A stretch of 64,000 nucleotides of DNA from Lachnospiraceae bacterium GAM79 (lineage in GTDB: Bacteria; Bacillota; Clostridia; Lachnospirales; Lachnospiraceae). How positions within the stretch are numbered: position 1 is the stretch's first letter; each line of letters starts with the position of its first letter. Shown here piece by piece: positions 15,615 to 24,293 of the stretch. The DNA is taken from positions 1,116,001 through 1,180,000 of the forward strand of contig AP018536.1 of assembly GCA_003584705.1 (NCBI GenBank). The letters run 5' to 3'. The translations under genes were made by a program, and so were the position numbers. A model generated the notes under the pieces. That model had not been told where the DNA came from. It was given only the letters and a program-made list of their open reading frames with translations, and searched no databases.

Positions 15615-18236
15615 ATGGCAGGAGAAGTCAGAATATCGGTACGTAATCTTGTAGAGTTCATCCTGCGCAGTGGCGACATCGACGACAGGAGGCAGGGATC
15701 CCCGGAGAATGCCATGCAGGAGGGCAGCCGGATCCACCGTATGATCCAGCGCCGTATGGGTGCGGAGTATCAGGCAGAAGTGGCATTAAAATACACCCAT
15801 CCCACGGAGGACTATGTCATCATCGTGGAAGGGCGGGCCGACGGCATCATCGAGCAGAATGGAGAGACCACCATCGATGAGATCAAGGGAACCTATAGAG
15901 ATCTGTCGAAGCTGAAGGCACCCTTGCCTTTACATATTGCCCAGGCGAAATGCTACGCCTATATGTACAGCCTGCAAAAGGAGCTGCCCTATATCCGGGT
16001 GCGGCTGACCTATTGCAATATAGAGACGGAAGATATCCGCTATTTTTATGAAGATTATGAATTCGTCAGACTGGAAGCCTGGTTCCAGCAGCTGATCAGT
16101 GATTACCGCAAATGGGCGGACTATACCTGGCAGTGGAGAGAATTGCGGCAGCAGTCCATTGCTGAGCTGCAGTTTCCCTTCGACTATCGGGATGGACAGA
16201 AAGAGCTGGTCAGCTATGTGTACCAGACCATTTATCATAAGAGAAAATTATTTATTGAAGCTCCTACGGGAGTCGGTAAGACCATATCCACGATCTTTCC
16301 CACGGTAAAGGCCATGGGAAAGGATATGGGAGACAAGCTGTTCTATCTCACCGCCAAGACCATCACCCGGACGGTGGCGGAGGACACCTTTTCTTTGCTC
16401 AGGCAGAAGGGACTGCGCTTTAAGAGCATTATCCTGACAGCCAAGGAGAAGATCTGTTTTCAGGGTCATACGGAGTGCAATCCGGAGCAGTGCCCTTATG
16501 CAAAGGGGCATTTTGACCGTGTCAATGAGGCTATCTATGATCTTCTGACCCACGAAGAGAGCTTTACAAGAAGCAAAATAGAAGAATATGCCCTGAAATA
16601 TCGGGTATGCCCTTTTGAATTCGGACTGGATCTGAGCCTGTTCGCTGACGGCATCATCGGAGACTACAATTACCTCTTTGATCCCCATGTGTATCTGAAG
16701 AGATTTTTCGGGGACGGCAGTCAGGGGAATTATGTATTTCTGATCGATGAGGCACATAACCTCTTAGAGCGGGGCCGGGAGATGTACAGTGCACCGCTAC
16801 GGAAGGAAGATCTGTTGGAACTCAAGCGGGAGATCAAACAGACAATCACGTCGGAAATGGAAGAAGCAGCTCAGAAAAAGCGTGATAAAGACGGGATTTC
16901 CGGGCAGATGACATTAGAAATGACAGGCATGTCAAAACAACTGCCACAGGAGATTACCCTGGAGGAAACAGACGGTACCGATTCCCTCTATGTAAGGGGA
17001 CACAAAGGGAAAAAGTCTGACGGAAAGAGTACCTTTGTGCGGGAAGGCTATGCGGAACGGATCAGCCAGCTGCTGGAGAAGTGTAACGCACAGCTGCTGT
17101 CCATGAAGCGGGACTGTGACGGGTACCGGCTGGTGGATGATATTGACATGCTGGTGCAGCCCTTGACCAGACTGCACGCTGTGATCAGTGATTATCTGGA
17201 GGAGCAGGAGAAGGTCAGCCTGGAAGTACGGGAGAATCTGCTGGACTTCTATTTCAAGCTCAGTCATTTTCTGGATATTTACGAGAGACAAGATGAAAAC
17301 TATGTGAAATATACCAGATTGTGTGAGGATGGCAGCTTTGAACTGAAGCTGTTCTGCGTGAATCCCAGAGAAAACCTGAAGGAATGCATGCTCAGAGGAC
17401 GCAGTACGATCCTTTTTTCCGCTACCTTCCTGCCCATCCAGTATTACAAGAACCTGCTGGGCGGTGAGAAGGAGGATTACGAGGTGTATGCCCACTCGGT
17501 GTTTGATCCCGAGAAGCGTACCATACTGATCGCCGGGGATGTGACTAGCAAGTTCAGCAGAAGATCCCAGGAAGAATACTACAATATTGCCCGTTACATT
17601 CACGAAGTGGTGAAGAACCGGCACGGCAATTACATGATATTTTTCCCGTCCTATTCCTTTATGAATCATATTTACGAGATCTATGAACAGTATTTTATGA
17701 CAGAGGAAGAAGAATGTCTCGTCCAACAGGAATCCATGAATGAGGAAGAGCGTGAATACTTCCTGAATCGCTTCCGGGGCAATGAGGAATGTGACCTGCA
17801 AAGTCTCATCGGTATGGAGATCGAGGAGGAAGAGGAGCAGACGCTGATCGGCTTCTGCGTGCTGGGGGGAATCTTCGGAGAGGGCATCGATCTGAAGAAG
17901 GACAGTCTGATCGGAGTCATTGTAGTAGGAACCGGACTGCCCCAGGTAGGCTGTGAGCGGGAGATCCTCAAGGGCTATTTTGATGAGGACGGAGAGAACG
18001 GCTTCGATTATTCCTACCGCTATCCGGGAATGAATAAAGTATTGCAGGCGGCAGGCCGCGTGATCCGGACGGCGGAGGATGTGGGTATCATTGTTCTGCT
18101 GGATGATCGGTTTCAGCAGTATTCCTACCGGAGATTATTCCCCAGAGAGTGGGAACAGGTGCAGCCTGTGACCGTGGATACGGTAGCCAAAAAGGTGGAG
18201 CGCTTCTGGGATGCCTGGTTGTGGCAAAAGGGATGA
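15615..18236 (+). CDS. RecB-like nuclease fused to XPD/DinG-type helicase
   Basis: 873 residues in two parts. Residues 1-200 show a RecB-type PD-(D/E)XK nuclease pattern: GSRIHRMI, GRADGII near 73, DEIKG near 88 and a following Gln motif (HIAQAKCYAYM). From about 190 comes a superfamily 2 helicase of the XPD/DinG group: Walker A EAPTGVGKT near 215, a Cys cluster (CFQGHTECNPEQC, later CPFEF) fitting a 4Fe-4S domain, DEAH near 377, and a C-terminal RecA fold with GRVIRTAEDVG. It probably unwinds 5'-3' and cuts single strands during repair. GGGAGGTGA precedes the ATG. No LexA-like box was seen. Confidence 0.88.
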   Translation: MAGEVRISVRNLVEFILRSGDIDDRRQGSPENAMQEGSRIHRMIQRRMGAEYQAEVALKYTHPTEDYVIIVEGRADGIIEQNGETTIDEIKGTYRDLSKLKAPLPLHIAQAKCYAYMYSLQKELPYIRVRLTYCNIETEDIRYFYEDYEFVRLEAWFQQLISDYRKWADYTWQWRELRQQSIAELQFPFDYRDGQKELVSYVYQTIYHKRKLFIEAPTGVGKTISTIFPTVKAMGKDMGDKLFYLTAKTITRTVAEDTFSLLRQKGLRFKSIILTAKEKICFQGHTECNPEQCPYAKGHFDRVNEAIYDLLTHEESFTRSKIEEYALKYRVCPFEFGLDLSLFADGIIGDYNYLFDPHVYLKRFFGDGSQGNYVFLIDEAHNLLERGREMYSAPLRKEDLLELKREIKQTITSEMEEAAQKKRDKDGISGQMTLEMTGMSKQLPQEITLEETDGTDSLYVRGHKGKKSDGKSTFVREGYAERISQLLEKCNAQLLSMKRDCDGYRLVDDIDMLVQPLTRLHAVISDYLEEQEKVSLEVRENLLDFYFKLSHFLDIYERQDENYVKYTRLCEDGSFELKLFCVNPRENLKECMLRGRSTILFSATFLPIQYYKNLLGGEKEDYEVYAHSVFDPEKRTILIAGDVTSKFSRRSQEEYYNIARYIHEVVKNRHGNYMIFFPSYSFMNHIYEIYEQYFMTEEEECLVQQESMNEEEREYFLNRFRGNEECDLQSLIGMEIEEEEEQTLIGFCVLGGIFGEGIDLKKDSLIGVIVVGTGLPQVGCEREILKGYFDEDGENGFDYSYRYPGMNKVLQAAGRVIRTAEDVGIIVLLDDRFQQYSYRRLFPREWEQVQPVTVDTVAKKVERFWDAWLWQKG

Positions 18237-18274
18237 TTTTCAATGTGATACACGAGTTGATATCCGATATGACA

Positions 18275-18345
18275 ATCCACATAACCACATATGACACATG
18301 TGTATATGTGGATAAGTCGGTGGATTTTGTGGATTATTTGTGGTT
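18275..18345. promoter_or_regulatory. DnaA-box-like sites and palindrome upstream of GH13 gene
   Basis: CCACATA and TATGTGG frame an inner ACACATGTGT, a 27-bp near-palindrome at 18285-18311. It overlaps TGTGGATAA (complement of the DnaA box TTATCCACA) at 18307-18315, and TGTGGATTA, one base off, follows 22 bases on. A -10-like TATAAT occurs near 18382. The repeated TGTGG words may be DnaA sites or an operator for a sugar regulator; which cannot be told from sequence. Confidence 0.35.
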
Positions 18346-18498
18346 TTACACAGAAAAAACGACAGACGGTTCAAAAATGGTGTATAATAGCAAAAGAATT
18401 GATGTGGACAAATAAATAAAAGCAGTACTGAACCAGTCAATGGAAAAGCATTACGAGTACAAGGTATGAAATTAAGGCAGAAAGGAATGGTAACTAAT

Positions 18499-19812
18499 AT
18501 GTGGGCGTATGAAAGTGTTTTTTATCAGATCTATCCCATGGGATTCTGCGGAGTTCCTTTTGAAAATGACGGAGTACAGAGACATGAGATCAAACGTGTG
18601 GAGGACTGGATCCCCCATATGCAGAAGCTGGGAGTGAACGCGGTATATTTCTCCCCGGTATTCGAATCGGATACTCATGGTTACAATACCAGAGATTATC
18701 GTAAGATCGATGTGAGACTGGGAACCAACGAAGATTTTAAGGAGGTCTGCGACGCATTGCACAGAGCCGGGATCCGGGTCGTGCTGGACGGTGTGTTCAA
18801 TCATGTGGGCAGAGGCTTTGCCCAGTTCCAGGATGTGATCCGCAACCGGGAGAATTCACCGTATGTGAACTGGTTCTACCGGATCGACTTCGGTGGCAAT
18901 TCCAATTACAACGACGGACTCTGGTATGAGGGCTGGGAAGGCTGCTTTGATCTGGTGAAGCTGAACCTGCAGAATCCCGATGTGGTGAACTATCTGCTGG
19001 ACAGTGTCAAGGGCTGGATCGATGAATTCGGTATTGACGGTCTGCGACTGGATGTGGCGTACAGCCTGGATGAGAACTTTGTCAGAAGACTGCGGGAAGT
19101 GACCGGTGCCTACAAGCAGGATTTCTTCTTATTAGGTGAGATGCTTCACGGAGATTATAACCGCCTGATGAATGATCAGATGTTACATTCTGCGACAAAC
19201 TACGAGTGCTATAAGGGACTTTACAGCAGCTTCAATAGCATGAATATGTTTGAGATCGTGCATTCCCTGCTGCGTCAGTTCGGACCGGAGAACTGGACAC
19301 TGTATAAGGGAAAACACCTGCTGTCTTTTGTGGATAACCACGATGTGACCCGAGTGGCAAGTATTTTGAGTAATGAGAAGCATCTGCCGTTGATCTATGC
19401 CATGGCATTCGGTATGCCGGGGATCCCCTGTGTCTACTATGGAAGCGAATGGGGCTTTAAAGCCAGAAAAGAAGACGGCGATCCCGCTCTGCGTCCCTGC
19501 TTTGATAAGCCGGAGTGGAATGGTCTGTGTGACTGGATCAGCAAGCTGACAGAGGCAAAGAAGCATTCGGAAGCATTAAATTACGGTGCTTTCCGTTCAG
19601 TACTGCTGACCAATAAGCAATGCATTTTCGAAAGAAAGTCGGAGCATGAGAGAGTCATGGTGGCTATCAATGCGGATGGAGCGGATTTCATGGCGCATTT
19701 TGATGCCGGATGCGGAACTGCAGTGGATCTGATCACCGGAGAGAAACATGACTTTGGCGGCGGCAGTCTTCTGCCGGCGTACAGTGCATATTTCTGGCGG
19801 ATGGAAAACTAA
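18499..19812 (+). CDS. GH13 alpha-amylase family glycosidase
   Basis: About 438 residues. The (beta/alpha)8 barrel of family GH13 is complete: VLDGVFNHVG near 96, the nucleophile in DGLRLDVAYS near 182, the acid/base Glu in LLGEMLHG near 213 and the third acid in FVDNHDVTR near 279, plus a short C-terminal beta domain. No signal peptide, so it is cytoplasmic and probably acts on maltooligosaccharides or similar imported glucans; the subfamily is not clear. The ATG at 18499 is chosen because the family starts at MWAYESVFYQIYP and AAAGGA lies upstream; an in-frame ATG 11 codons earlier lacks a good site. Confidence 0.9.
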   Translation: MWAYESVFYQIYPMGFCGVPFENDGVQRHEIKRVEDWIPHMQKLGVNAVYFSPVFESDTHGYNTRDYRKIDVRLGTNEDFKEVCDALHRAGIRVVLDGVFNHVGRGFAQFQDVIRNRENSPYVNWFYRIDFGGNSNYNDGLWYEGWEGCFDLVKLNLQNPDVVNYLLDSVKGWIDEFGIDGLRLDVAYSLDENFVRRLREVTGAYKQDFFLLGEMLHGDYNRLMNDQMLHSATNYECYKGLYSSFNSMNMFEIVHSLLRQFGPENWTLYKGKHLLSFVDNHDVTRVASILSNEKHLPLIYAMAFGMPGIPCVYYGSEWGFKARKEDGDPALRPCFDKPEWNGLCDWISKLTEAKKHSEALNYGAFRSVLLTNKQCIFERKSEHERVMVAINADGADFMAHFDAGCGTAVDLITGEKHDFGGGSLLPAYSAYFWRMEN

Positions 19813-19891
19813 CGGAGTAGCCCCGGTCATGATGGCAAAGCCATTGTGGAATCTTTGGAAAGTCTTTAGAATTTCTTACGGTTTCTCTATA

Positions 19892-19955
19892 TTGACGCAT
19901 GATATTATATGCCGTATAGTATAGCTACAGAGCAATACTATACGGCATATAATAT
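19892..19955 (+). promoter_or_regulatory. promoter with overlapping 21-bp perfect palindromic operator
   Basis: TTGACG, 17 bases, TATAGT form a near-consensus sigma-A promoter. A perfect inverted repeat of 21 bp per arm (arms 19902-19922 and 19935-19955, 12-base loop, arm core ATGCCGTATAGTAT) covers the -10 box and the start of transcription. It is placed for autorepression by the PadR regulator encoded directly downstream. Confidence 0.8.
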
Positions 19956-20001
19956 TGTAAGGAAAGGCGGATAGCCGCAAATTTCAGAGAGGAGCGATAG
20001 G

Positions 20002-20337
20002 ATGCTTTTTAATACAGGAGCAGCTCTGCTGGATGCTATCGTACTGGCGGTGGTGGCCCGGGAACCGGAAGGAACCTACGGCTACAAGATCACGCAGGAG
20101 GTCCGGCAGGTGATCGAATTGTCGGAATCCACCCTGTATCCCGTGCTTCGGCGATTACAGAAGGACGAATGTCTGGAAGTATATGACCGGGAATGCAGTG
20201 GCAGAACGAGGCGTTATTACAAAGTCACCAGCAGGGGCTGGGCACAGCTTCATTTATATGAAAGTGAGTGGCGTAGCTACAGCGATAAAATCACGGGATT
20301 GTTTGAAGGAAAACTAAGTGACAGGTCAGAGGCGTAA
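20002..20337 (+). CDS. PadR-family transcriptional regulator
   Basis: 111 residues with the winged helix of PadR regulators: DAIVLAVVAREPEGTYGYKI at 11-30, then SESTLYPVLRRLQKDECLEV, and a wing with RTRRYYKVTSRG. The C-terminal dimerisation helix is short, as in the PadR-s2 type. GAGAGGAG precedes the ATG. It is the first gene of a three-gene operon with DUF1700 and DUF4097 proteins, a common grouping in Firmicutes linked to envelope stress or antimicrobial sensing. It probably binds the palindrome over its own promoter. Confidence 0.93.
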   Translation: MLFNTGAALLDAIVLAVVAREPEGTYGYKITQEVRQVIELSESTLYPVLRRLQKDECLEVYDRECSGRTRRYYKVTSRGWAQLHLYESEWRSYSDKITGLFEGKLSDRSEA

Positions 20338-20365
20338 ACAGGCGCAGATGGGAGAACATAGTAGA

Positions 20366-21097
20366 ATGAATAGAACGGAGTTTATGAGGCAGCTGGAAAG
20401 TCTGTTGCAGAATATTTCCGCTACAGAGCGGGAGGAAGCATTACAATACTATAATGAATATTTTAATGATGCGGGTCCGGAAAATGAACAGAACGTTATT
20501 GAGGCTTTGGGAAATCCCGCCAAGGTGGCGGAAAACATCAAAAAGGACATTTTCGGGAACGGTTATGGAGAGAATATTTACCAGAGAGCAGGAGCCGACA
20601 GCCGGGCAGTGATCACTTATCCGGCAGATTTTCAGACAGAAAGTGGTAATGGAGAACAGTGTAACCGGCAGAGTGATACGCCGCAATTTGCACAGGCACA
20701 GGTGGTATCTTCACAGAAAAATGAAGGAATGTCCACGGGCATGATCGTATTAATTGTGATTTTGTGTATTCTGGCATCTCCGGTGATCCTGGGAGTAGCT
20801 TCCGCAGGCATCGGTGTGGCAGCGGGGCTGATCGCTGCATGGCTCGGTCTGATCGTTGGTTTCGGGGCAACGGCAGCAGCACTGATACTGATTCTGATCG
20901 CACTGGTGGTTGCAGGGATCATCAGTCTGTTTACGCATCCCTTCGTGGGAATGGGGCTGATCGGTGCCGGACTGATCTGCGGAGGTGTCGGACTTCTGTT
21001 CCTGATGTTGACCGTGGCCATGGCGGGAATCGCCACACCGGCGATCTGTTGTTGGATCGGAGGATTATTCCAGAAAAGAGGTAAAGCAGAAGCATGA
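20366..21097 (+). CDS. DUF1700 family membrane protein
   Basis: About 243 residues. The N-terminal 80 residues are the HAAS-like DUF1700 helical domain (MRQLESLLQNISATEREEAL, then EALGNPAKVAENIKKDIFGN), and four or more Gly/Ala-rich membrane segments follow. The ATG at 20366 has GGGAGA ten bases upstream and gives the usual family start MNRTEFMRQLE; the frame is open further upstream, overlapping the PadR stop. Such proteins pair with PadR and DUF4097 partners; the helical domain is thought to bind the PadR protein. The stop overlaps the next ATG. Confidence 0.85.
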   Translation: MNRTEFMRQLESLLQNISATEREEALQYYNEYFNDAGPENEQNVIEALGNPAKVAENIKKDIFGNGYGENIYQRAGADSRAVITYPADFQTESGNGEQCNRQSDTPQFAQAQVVSSQKNEGMSTGMIVLIVILCILASPVILGVASAGIGVAAGLIAAWLGLIVGFGATAAALILILIALVVAGIISLFTHPFVGMGLIGAGLICGGVGLLFLMLTVAMAGIATPAICCWIGGLFQKRGKAEA

Positions 21098-22068
21098 GAA
21101 AATTTATGAAGGGCTGTGCCATCACAGCGTTGATATTTATATTATTGGGACTGATCCTGGGAGTGAGCGGAAGCCTGGGGAATGGCTCCACGCATTTTTC
21201 GCCGGGGGAGATCCTGTCAGCGGTTACCCTGGGAAGAATCTCCGAAGAAAAGGTAGATGACTGGAGTGACGGTGTGACGGAGCAGATCCGGGAAAATATG
21301 GGCGATGTGCACTATGATCTGGAGGACAAGGTGGATTATGACTCAGATTATGAAGTAAAGTCGGGAAAGATAGAGCTGTATGTTCTGGGGGATGACAACC
21401 AGGGCATCACGGATCTACAGGTGCAGGCCGGTGGCTGTGTCATGAAGATTCGGGTGTCAGAGGACAACTGCTTCCGGGTAGAAGCCGACGGAATGCGAAA
21501 GTTCCAGGGATATGTGGAAGGCGGTACGATGGAGATCAGCGGAACCTCAAAAGCAAGCAACAACAGTGACGGTAATCTGGGCGGTTCCATCTGCCTGTAT
21601 GTGCCTGAGGGATATCATTTTGAAAATACCTCTCTGGATCTGGGCGCCGGAAGCCTCAGTGTAGAGGAATTGCAGACGGGGGCGCTGGAAGCCAATGTGG
21701 GTGCCGGCAAGATGACGTTTGAAAAACTGGATGCTGATCAGGCAGAGTTAGACTGTGGTGCCGGTCAGATGACAGTAGAAGAACTGAGCAGCCGCGTGGC
21801 AGAGGTGTCCGTAGGAATGGGTTCTGTCCGGCTGACCGGAGATGTGACCGAACGCTTGGACGGAGAGTGCTCCATGGGAGAGCTGAAGCTGACACTGGCA
21901 GGAACGCAGACAGATTTCGACTACGACTTAAGCTGCGGCATGGGTGAACTGAAAGTCGGTGATGACAGTTACAACGGCCTGGCACAGGAGAAACAGATCA
22001 GCAACAACGCTTCTAAAAATATGGAGCTGGAATGTGCTATGGGCAGCGTTGTGGTGGAGTTTAAATAA
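21094..22068 (+). CDS. DUF4097 beta-repeat envelope protein
   Basis: 324 residues: an N-terminal membrane anchor at about 7-27 (GCAITALIFILLGLILGVSG), a charged linker, and a C-terminal right-handed beta structure with repeats of about 18-20 residues carrying Gly turns (LDLGAGSLSVEEL, ANVGAGKMTFEKL, LDCGAGQMTVEEL, VSVGMGSVRL). This is the DUF4097 type. It is third in the PadR operon and translationally coupled through ATGA. The beta domain lies outside the membrane; its ligand is unknown. Confidence 0.85.
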   Translation: MRKFMKGCAITALIFILLGLILGVSGSLGNGSTHFSPGEILSAVTLGRISEEKVDDWSDGVTEQIRENMGDVHYDLEDKVDYDSDYEVKSGKIELYVLGDDNQGITDLQVQAGGCVMKIRVSEDNCFRVEADGMRKFQGYVEGGTMEISGTSKASNNSDGNLGGSICLYVPEGYHFENTSLDLGAGSLSVEELQTGALEANVGAGKMTFEKLDADQAELDCGAGQMTVEELSSRVAEVSVGMGSVRLTGDVTERLDGECSMGELKLTLAGTQTDFDYDLSCGMGELKVGDDSYNGLAQEKQISNNASKNMELECAMGSVVVEFK

Positions 22069-22082
22069 AATATTTCTTGGTA

Positions 22083-22121
22083 TTACCGCCTGAGTGGAGT
22101 TGTGATTCCCTCAGGCGGTAA
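22083..22121. terminator. bidirectional terminator between convergent genes
   Basis: TTACCGCCTGAG pairs perfectly with CTCAGGCGGTAA across a 15-base loop. It lies between the convergent DUF4097 and YhcG-type genes. T-rich sequence follows in both directions, though not immediately. Confidence 0.65.
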
Positions 22122-22123
22122 TG

Positions 22124-23155
22124 TTAGAATTCTTTTTCCGGTTTGTGCCATTCCTTCAAAACAGCTTCTACCTGTGCGATGAGCTGCTCCTTATTTGGAA
22201 TATAAGAAACATAGCGTGAAGCAAAGATGTTGTTGGACAGACCTCCGAGAGCATATTCAGCAGCTACACTGTCTTTGTCTGTACAAAGGATAATACCGAT
22301 GGGTGGATTATCATGTTCATCATTTACTTCTGCGGCGTAGTAGTTCAGATACATATTAAGCTGTCCGGCGGCTTCCGGCGTGAGCTTGGTGGTCTTTAAT
22401 TCAATCAGCACATACGCCCGGAGAATTTTATTATAGAAAACCATATCCACATAGTAGTGGGTATTGTTCAGGGTAATGCGCTGCTGTGTCCCTACAAACA
22501 TAAAACCGCGACCTAATTCCAACAGGAATTTTTCAATATGCGCGACCAGTGCTTTTTCAAGATCACTTTCCAGCAGGGGCTTGTTTTCCGGCACACCCAA
22601 AAATTCAAACACATAGGGGTCTTTGATAATGTCGCTTGGCGTAGTCATTTCAATACCTTTTTCCGCGAGGGCAAGTACCGTTTCCTTGTTTGTCTTTCCT
22701 TCTGACAGTAATAATCGTTCATAGAGAGAAGTGGAAATCTGCCGCTTTAATTCTCGGATCGACCACCCGGAGTTGATGGTTTCCTTTTCATAAAAACTGC
22801 GTTTGTCTGGATCCGAAATCGTCAACAGCTCACAATAATGCGACCACGACAATTTTCCAGACACTGTCTGGAATTTTTGATGGTGCATATAGAACAGGCG
22901 CATATTGTATAGATTGGAAACAGAAAATCCCTTTCCAAATTCTTTTGTCAATCCTTTAGAAAGTTCCTTTAAGGTCTGCTTTCCGTAATCTGCCCGATCT
23001 TTGCTTTCCTGCTCATACTCAACAATGATCTTTCCTACATTCCAGTAGGTAGACAGCAATTCCGTATTTACCTGTACCGCCACGCGCTGACGTGCATTTA
23101 ATAACAATTCTCTGATTTCATTCATCATAGAATCAGTATGTGTCAAATTACTCAA
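22124..23155 (-). CDS. YhcG-type PDDEXK nuclease (DUF1016)
   Basis: 343 residues. The N-terminal half (ELLLNARQRVAVQVNTELLS, then YWNVGKIIVEYEQE, RADYGKQTLKELSK) is the DUF1016 N domain. The C-terminal half is a PD-(D/E)XK nuclease: DMVFYNKILRAYVLIELKTT contains the D...ExK pattern. YhcG proteins occur singly or in restriction-like and defence settings; here no methylase or specificity gene is adjacent, so it is an orphan. TTG at 23155 is taken as start because AAAGGGGG lies eight bases before it; the first ATG pair, nine codons later, has no ribosome site. Further upstream the frame is open but has no coding character. Confidence 0.85.
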   Translation of the reverse strand: MSNLTHTDSMMNEIRELLLNARQRVAVQVNTELLSTYWNVGKIIVEYEQESKDRADYGKQTLKELSKGLTKEFGKGFSVSNLYNMRLFYMHHQKFQTVSGKLSWSHYCELLTISDPDKRSFYEKETINSGWSIRELKRQISTSLYERLLLSEGKTNKETVLALAEKGIEMTTPSDIIKDPYVFEFLGVPENKPLLESDLEKALVAHIEKFLLELGRGFMFVGTQQRITLNNTHYYVDMVFYNKILRAYVLIELKTTKLTPEAAGQLNMYLNYYAAEVNDEHDNPPIGIILCTDKDSVAAEYALGGLSNNIFASRYVSYIPNKEQLIAQVEAVLKEWHKPEKEF

Positions 23156-23336
23156 TTTTAATGCCCCCTTTCCAGATGGAGGATAGCCAGTATAATATAA
23201 AAAAAGAATCGCAGCACACCGTTTAAGCATTTGCTATACGGGATCTCATTCTTGAGAACAACCACAATTCCTTTTCTATATAAAATATAAAAGAGATGAA
23301 ATGAAAAGTCAACTAAATCATTGAGCTTTAATATTC

Positions 23337-24293
23337 TTACAACAGCGCCGCCAGATACTTCTCAAACACCACGCCCTCCTGCACGGGCGTTCCTGCCTTT
23401 TCGCTTCCGGCGATGCACAGTCCTACGAAGTTCGCAGCCTTCTGCACGGAGGTTAGTAGTGTCTCCCCGCGGACGGCATCGGCAGCGAGGATGGAGGCGA
23501 AGATGTCTCCGGTGCCGGGGCGGGAGGCTCCGGCGATGGGGGTGGCAACGGTGGTATAGACACCGTCATCCCACAGGAAATTTACCAGAGAATCGCCCTG
23601 ACGGATCCCGGTGATGACGATGGATGCACCGGCGGAGCCATTGGAGACAGCGCCAACGGCCCCCCCGTCAGAACCACTGGCAGTAGTGCCCGTGGAGGCT
23701 TCGTCGGATGTAATGGAAGCTGTTTGACAAATGTCAGCCAGCCGTTCACATAATCCGGACAGCTCCTGCAGCGTCCATTCCCCATCCTTCCAGGGAGTCC
23801 CGGTCAGCAGGCAGGACTCCGTGATATTCGGCGTGATAATATCCGCCAGAGGCAGCAGCTCCTTCATCTTCTGAACATGGGTCTCTGTAATGGAGGAGTA
23901 GGCTCTGCCGTGGTCTCCCATGACCGGATCCAGCAAAAACAGGGGCGGCCGGAACATTTCCACGAATTCCCGTACAATGTCGATCTGCTCTTCATTTCCT
24001 AAGAATCCACAGTATAACCCATCGAAGGTAAGTCCCAGTTCGACCCACACTTTTATATAATCTCGCATATGAGAGGTATAGTCATCAAAATGGCAGAGAG
24101 GAAATCCCAAATGGTTCGATAAAACAGAAGTAGGCACAGGGCATACCTGTACCTTCATTACGCTGATCACGGGCAGGGACACGGTGGTGGAGCAGCGCCC
24201 AAAACCGGCAATATCGTTGATCATAGCAAGGCGGGGAATGAAATCCCCGCCTTTTTGTGCATTTCTATCAGAAGTATCGAAATTAGATGTCAT
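23337..24293 (-). CDS. pdxK: pyridoxal/pyridoxamine kinase
   Basis: 318 residues of the ribokinase fold. MINDIAGFGRCSTTVSLPV near 24-42 and the catalytic-site region GASRPGTGDIFASILAADAV near 266-285 mark a B6 vitamer kinase of the PdxY/PdxK type. DPVMGDHGRAY near 119 and ITPNITE near 150 are further signatures. It salvages pyridoxal or pyridoxamine to the 5'-phosphate. Between about 195 and 225 there is a Gly/Ala/Ser/Thr-rich insert (TGTTASGSDGGAVGAVSNG) not usual for the family. The start overlaps the stop of the ECF S-component gene, so uptake and phosphorylation are coupled. Confidence 0.88.
   Translation of the reverse strand: MTSNFDTSDRNAQKGGDFIPRLAMINDIAGFGRCSTTVSLPVISVMKVQVCPVPTSVLSNHLGFPLCHFDDYTSHMRDYIKVWVELGLTFDGLYCGFLGNEEQIDIVREFVEMFRPPLFLLDPVMGDHGRAYSSITETHVQKMKELLPLADIITPNITESCLLTGTPWKDGEWTLQELSGLCERLADICQTASITSDEASTGTTASGSDGGAVGAVSNGSAGASIVITGIRQGDSLVNFLWDDGVYTTVATPIAGASRPGTGDIFASILAADAVRGETLLTSVQKAANFVGLCIAGSEKAGTPVQEGVVFEKYLAALL

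Noticed and set aside
16932..17801. A 289-codon minus-strand gene inside the helicase region
   Set aside because: It lies opposite conserved helicase sequence; no ribosome site or known motif.
22124..23155. Restriction-modification or other defence operon around the YhcG-type nuclease
   Set aside because: No methylase, specificity subunit, toxin-antitoxin pair or other defence gene is adjacent; both neighbours are housekeeping-type genes.
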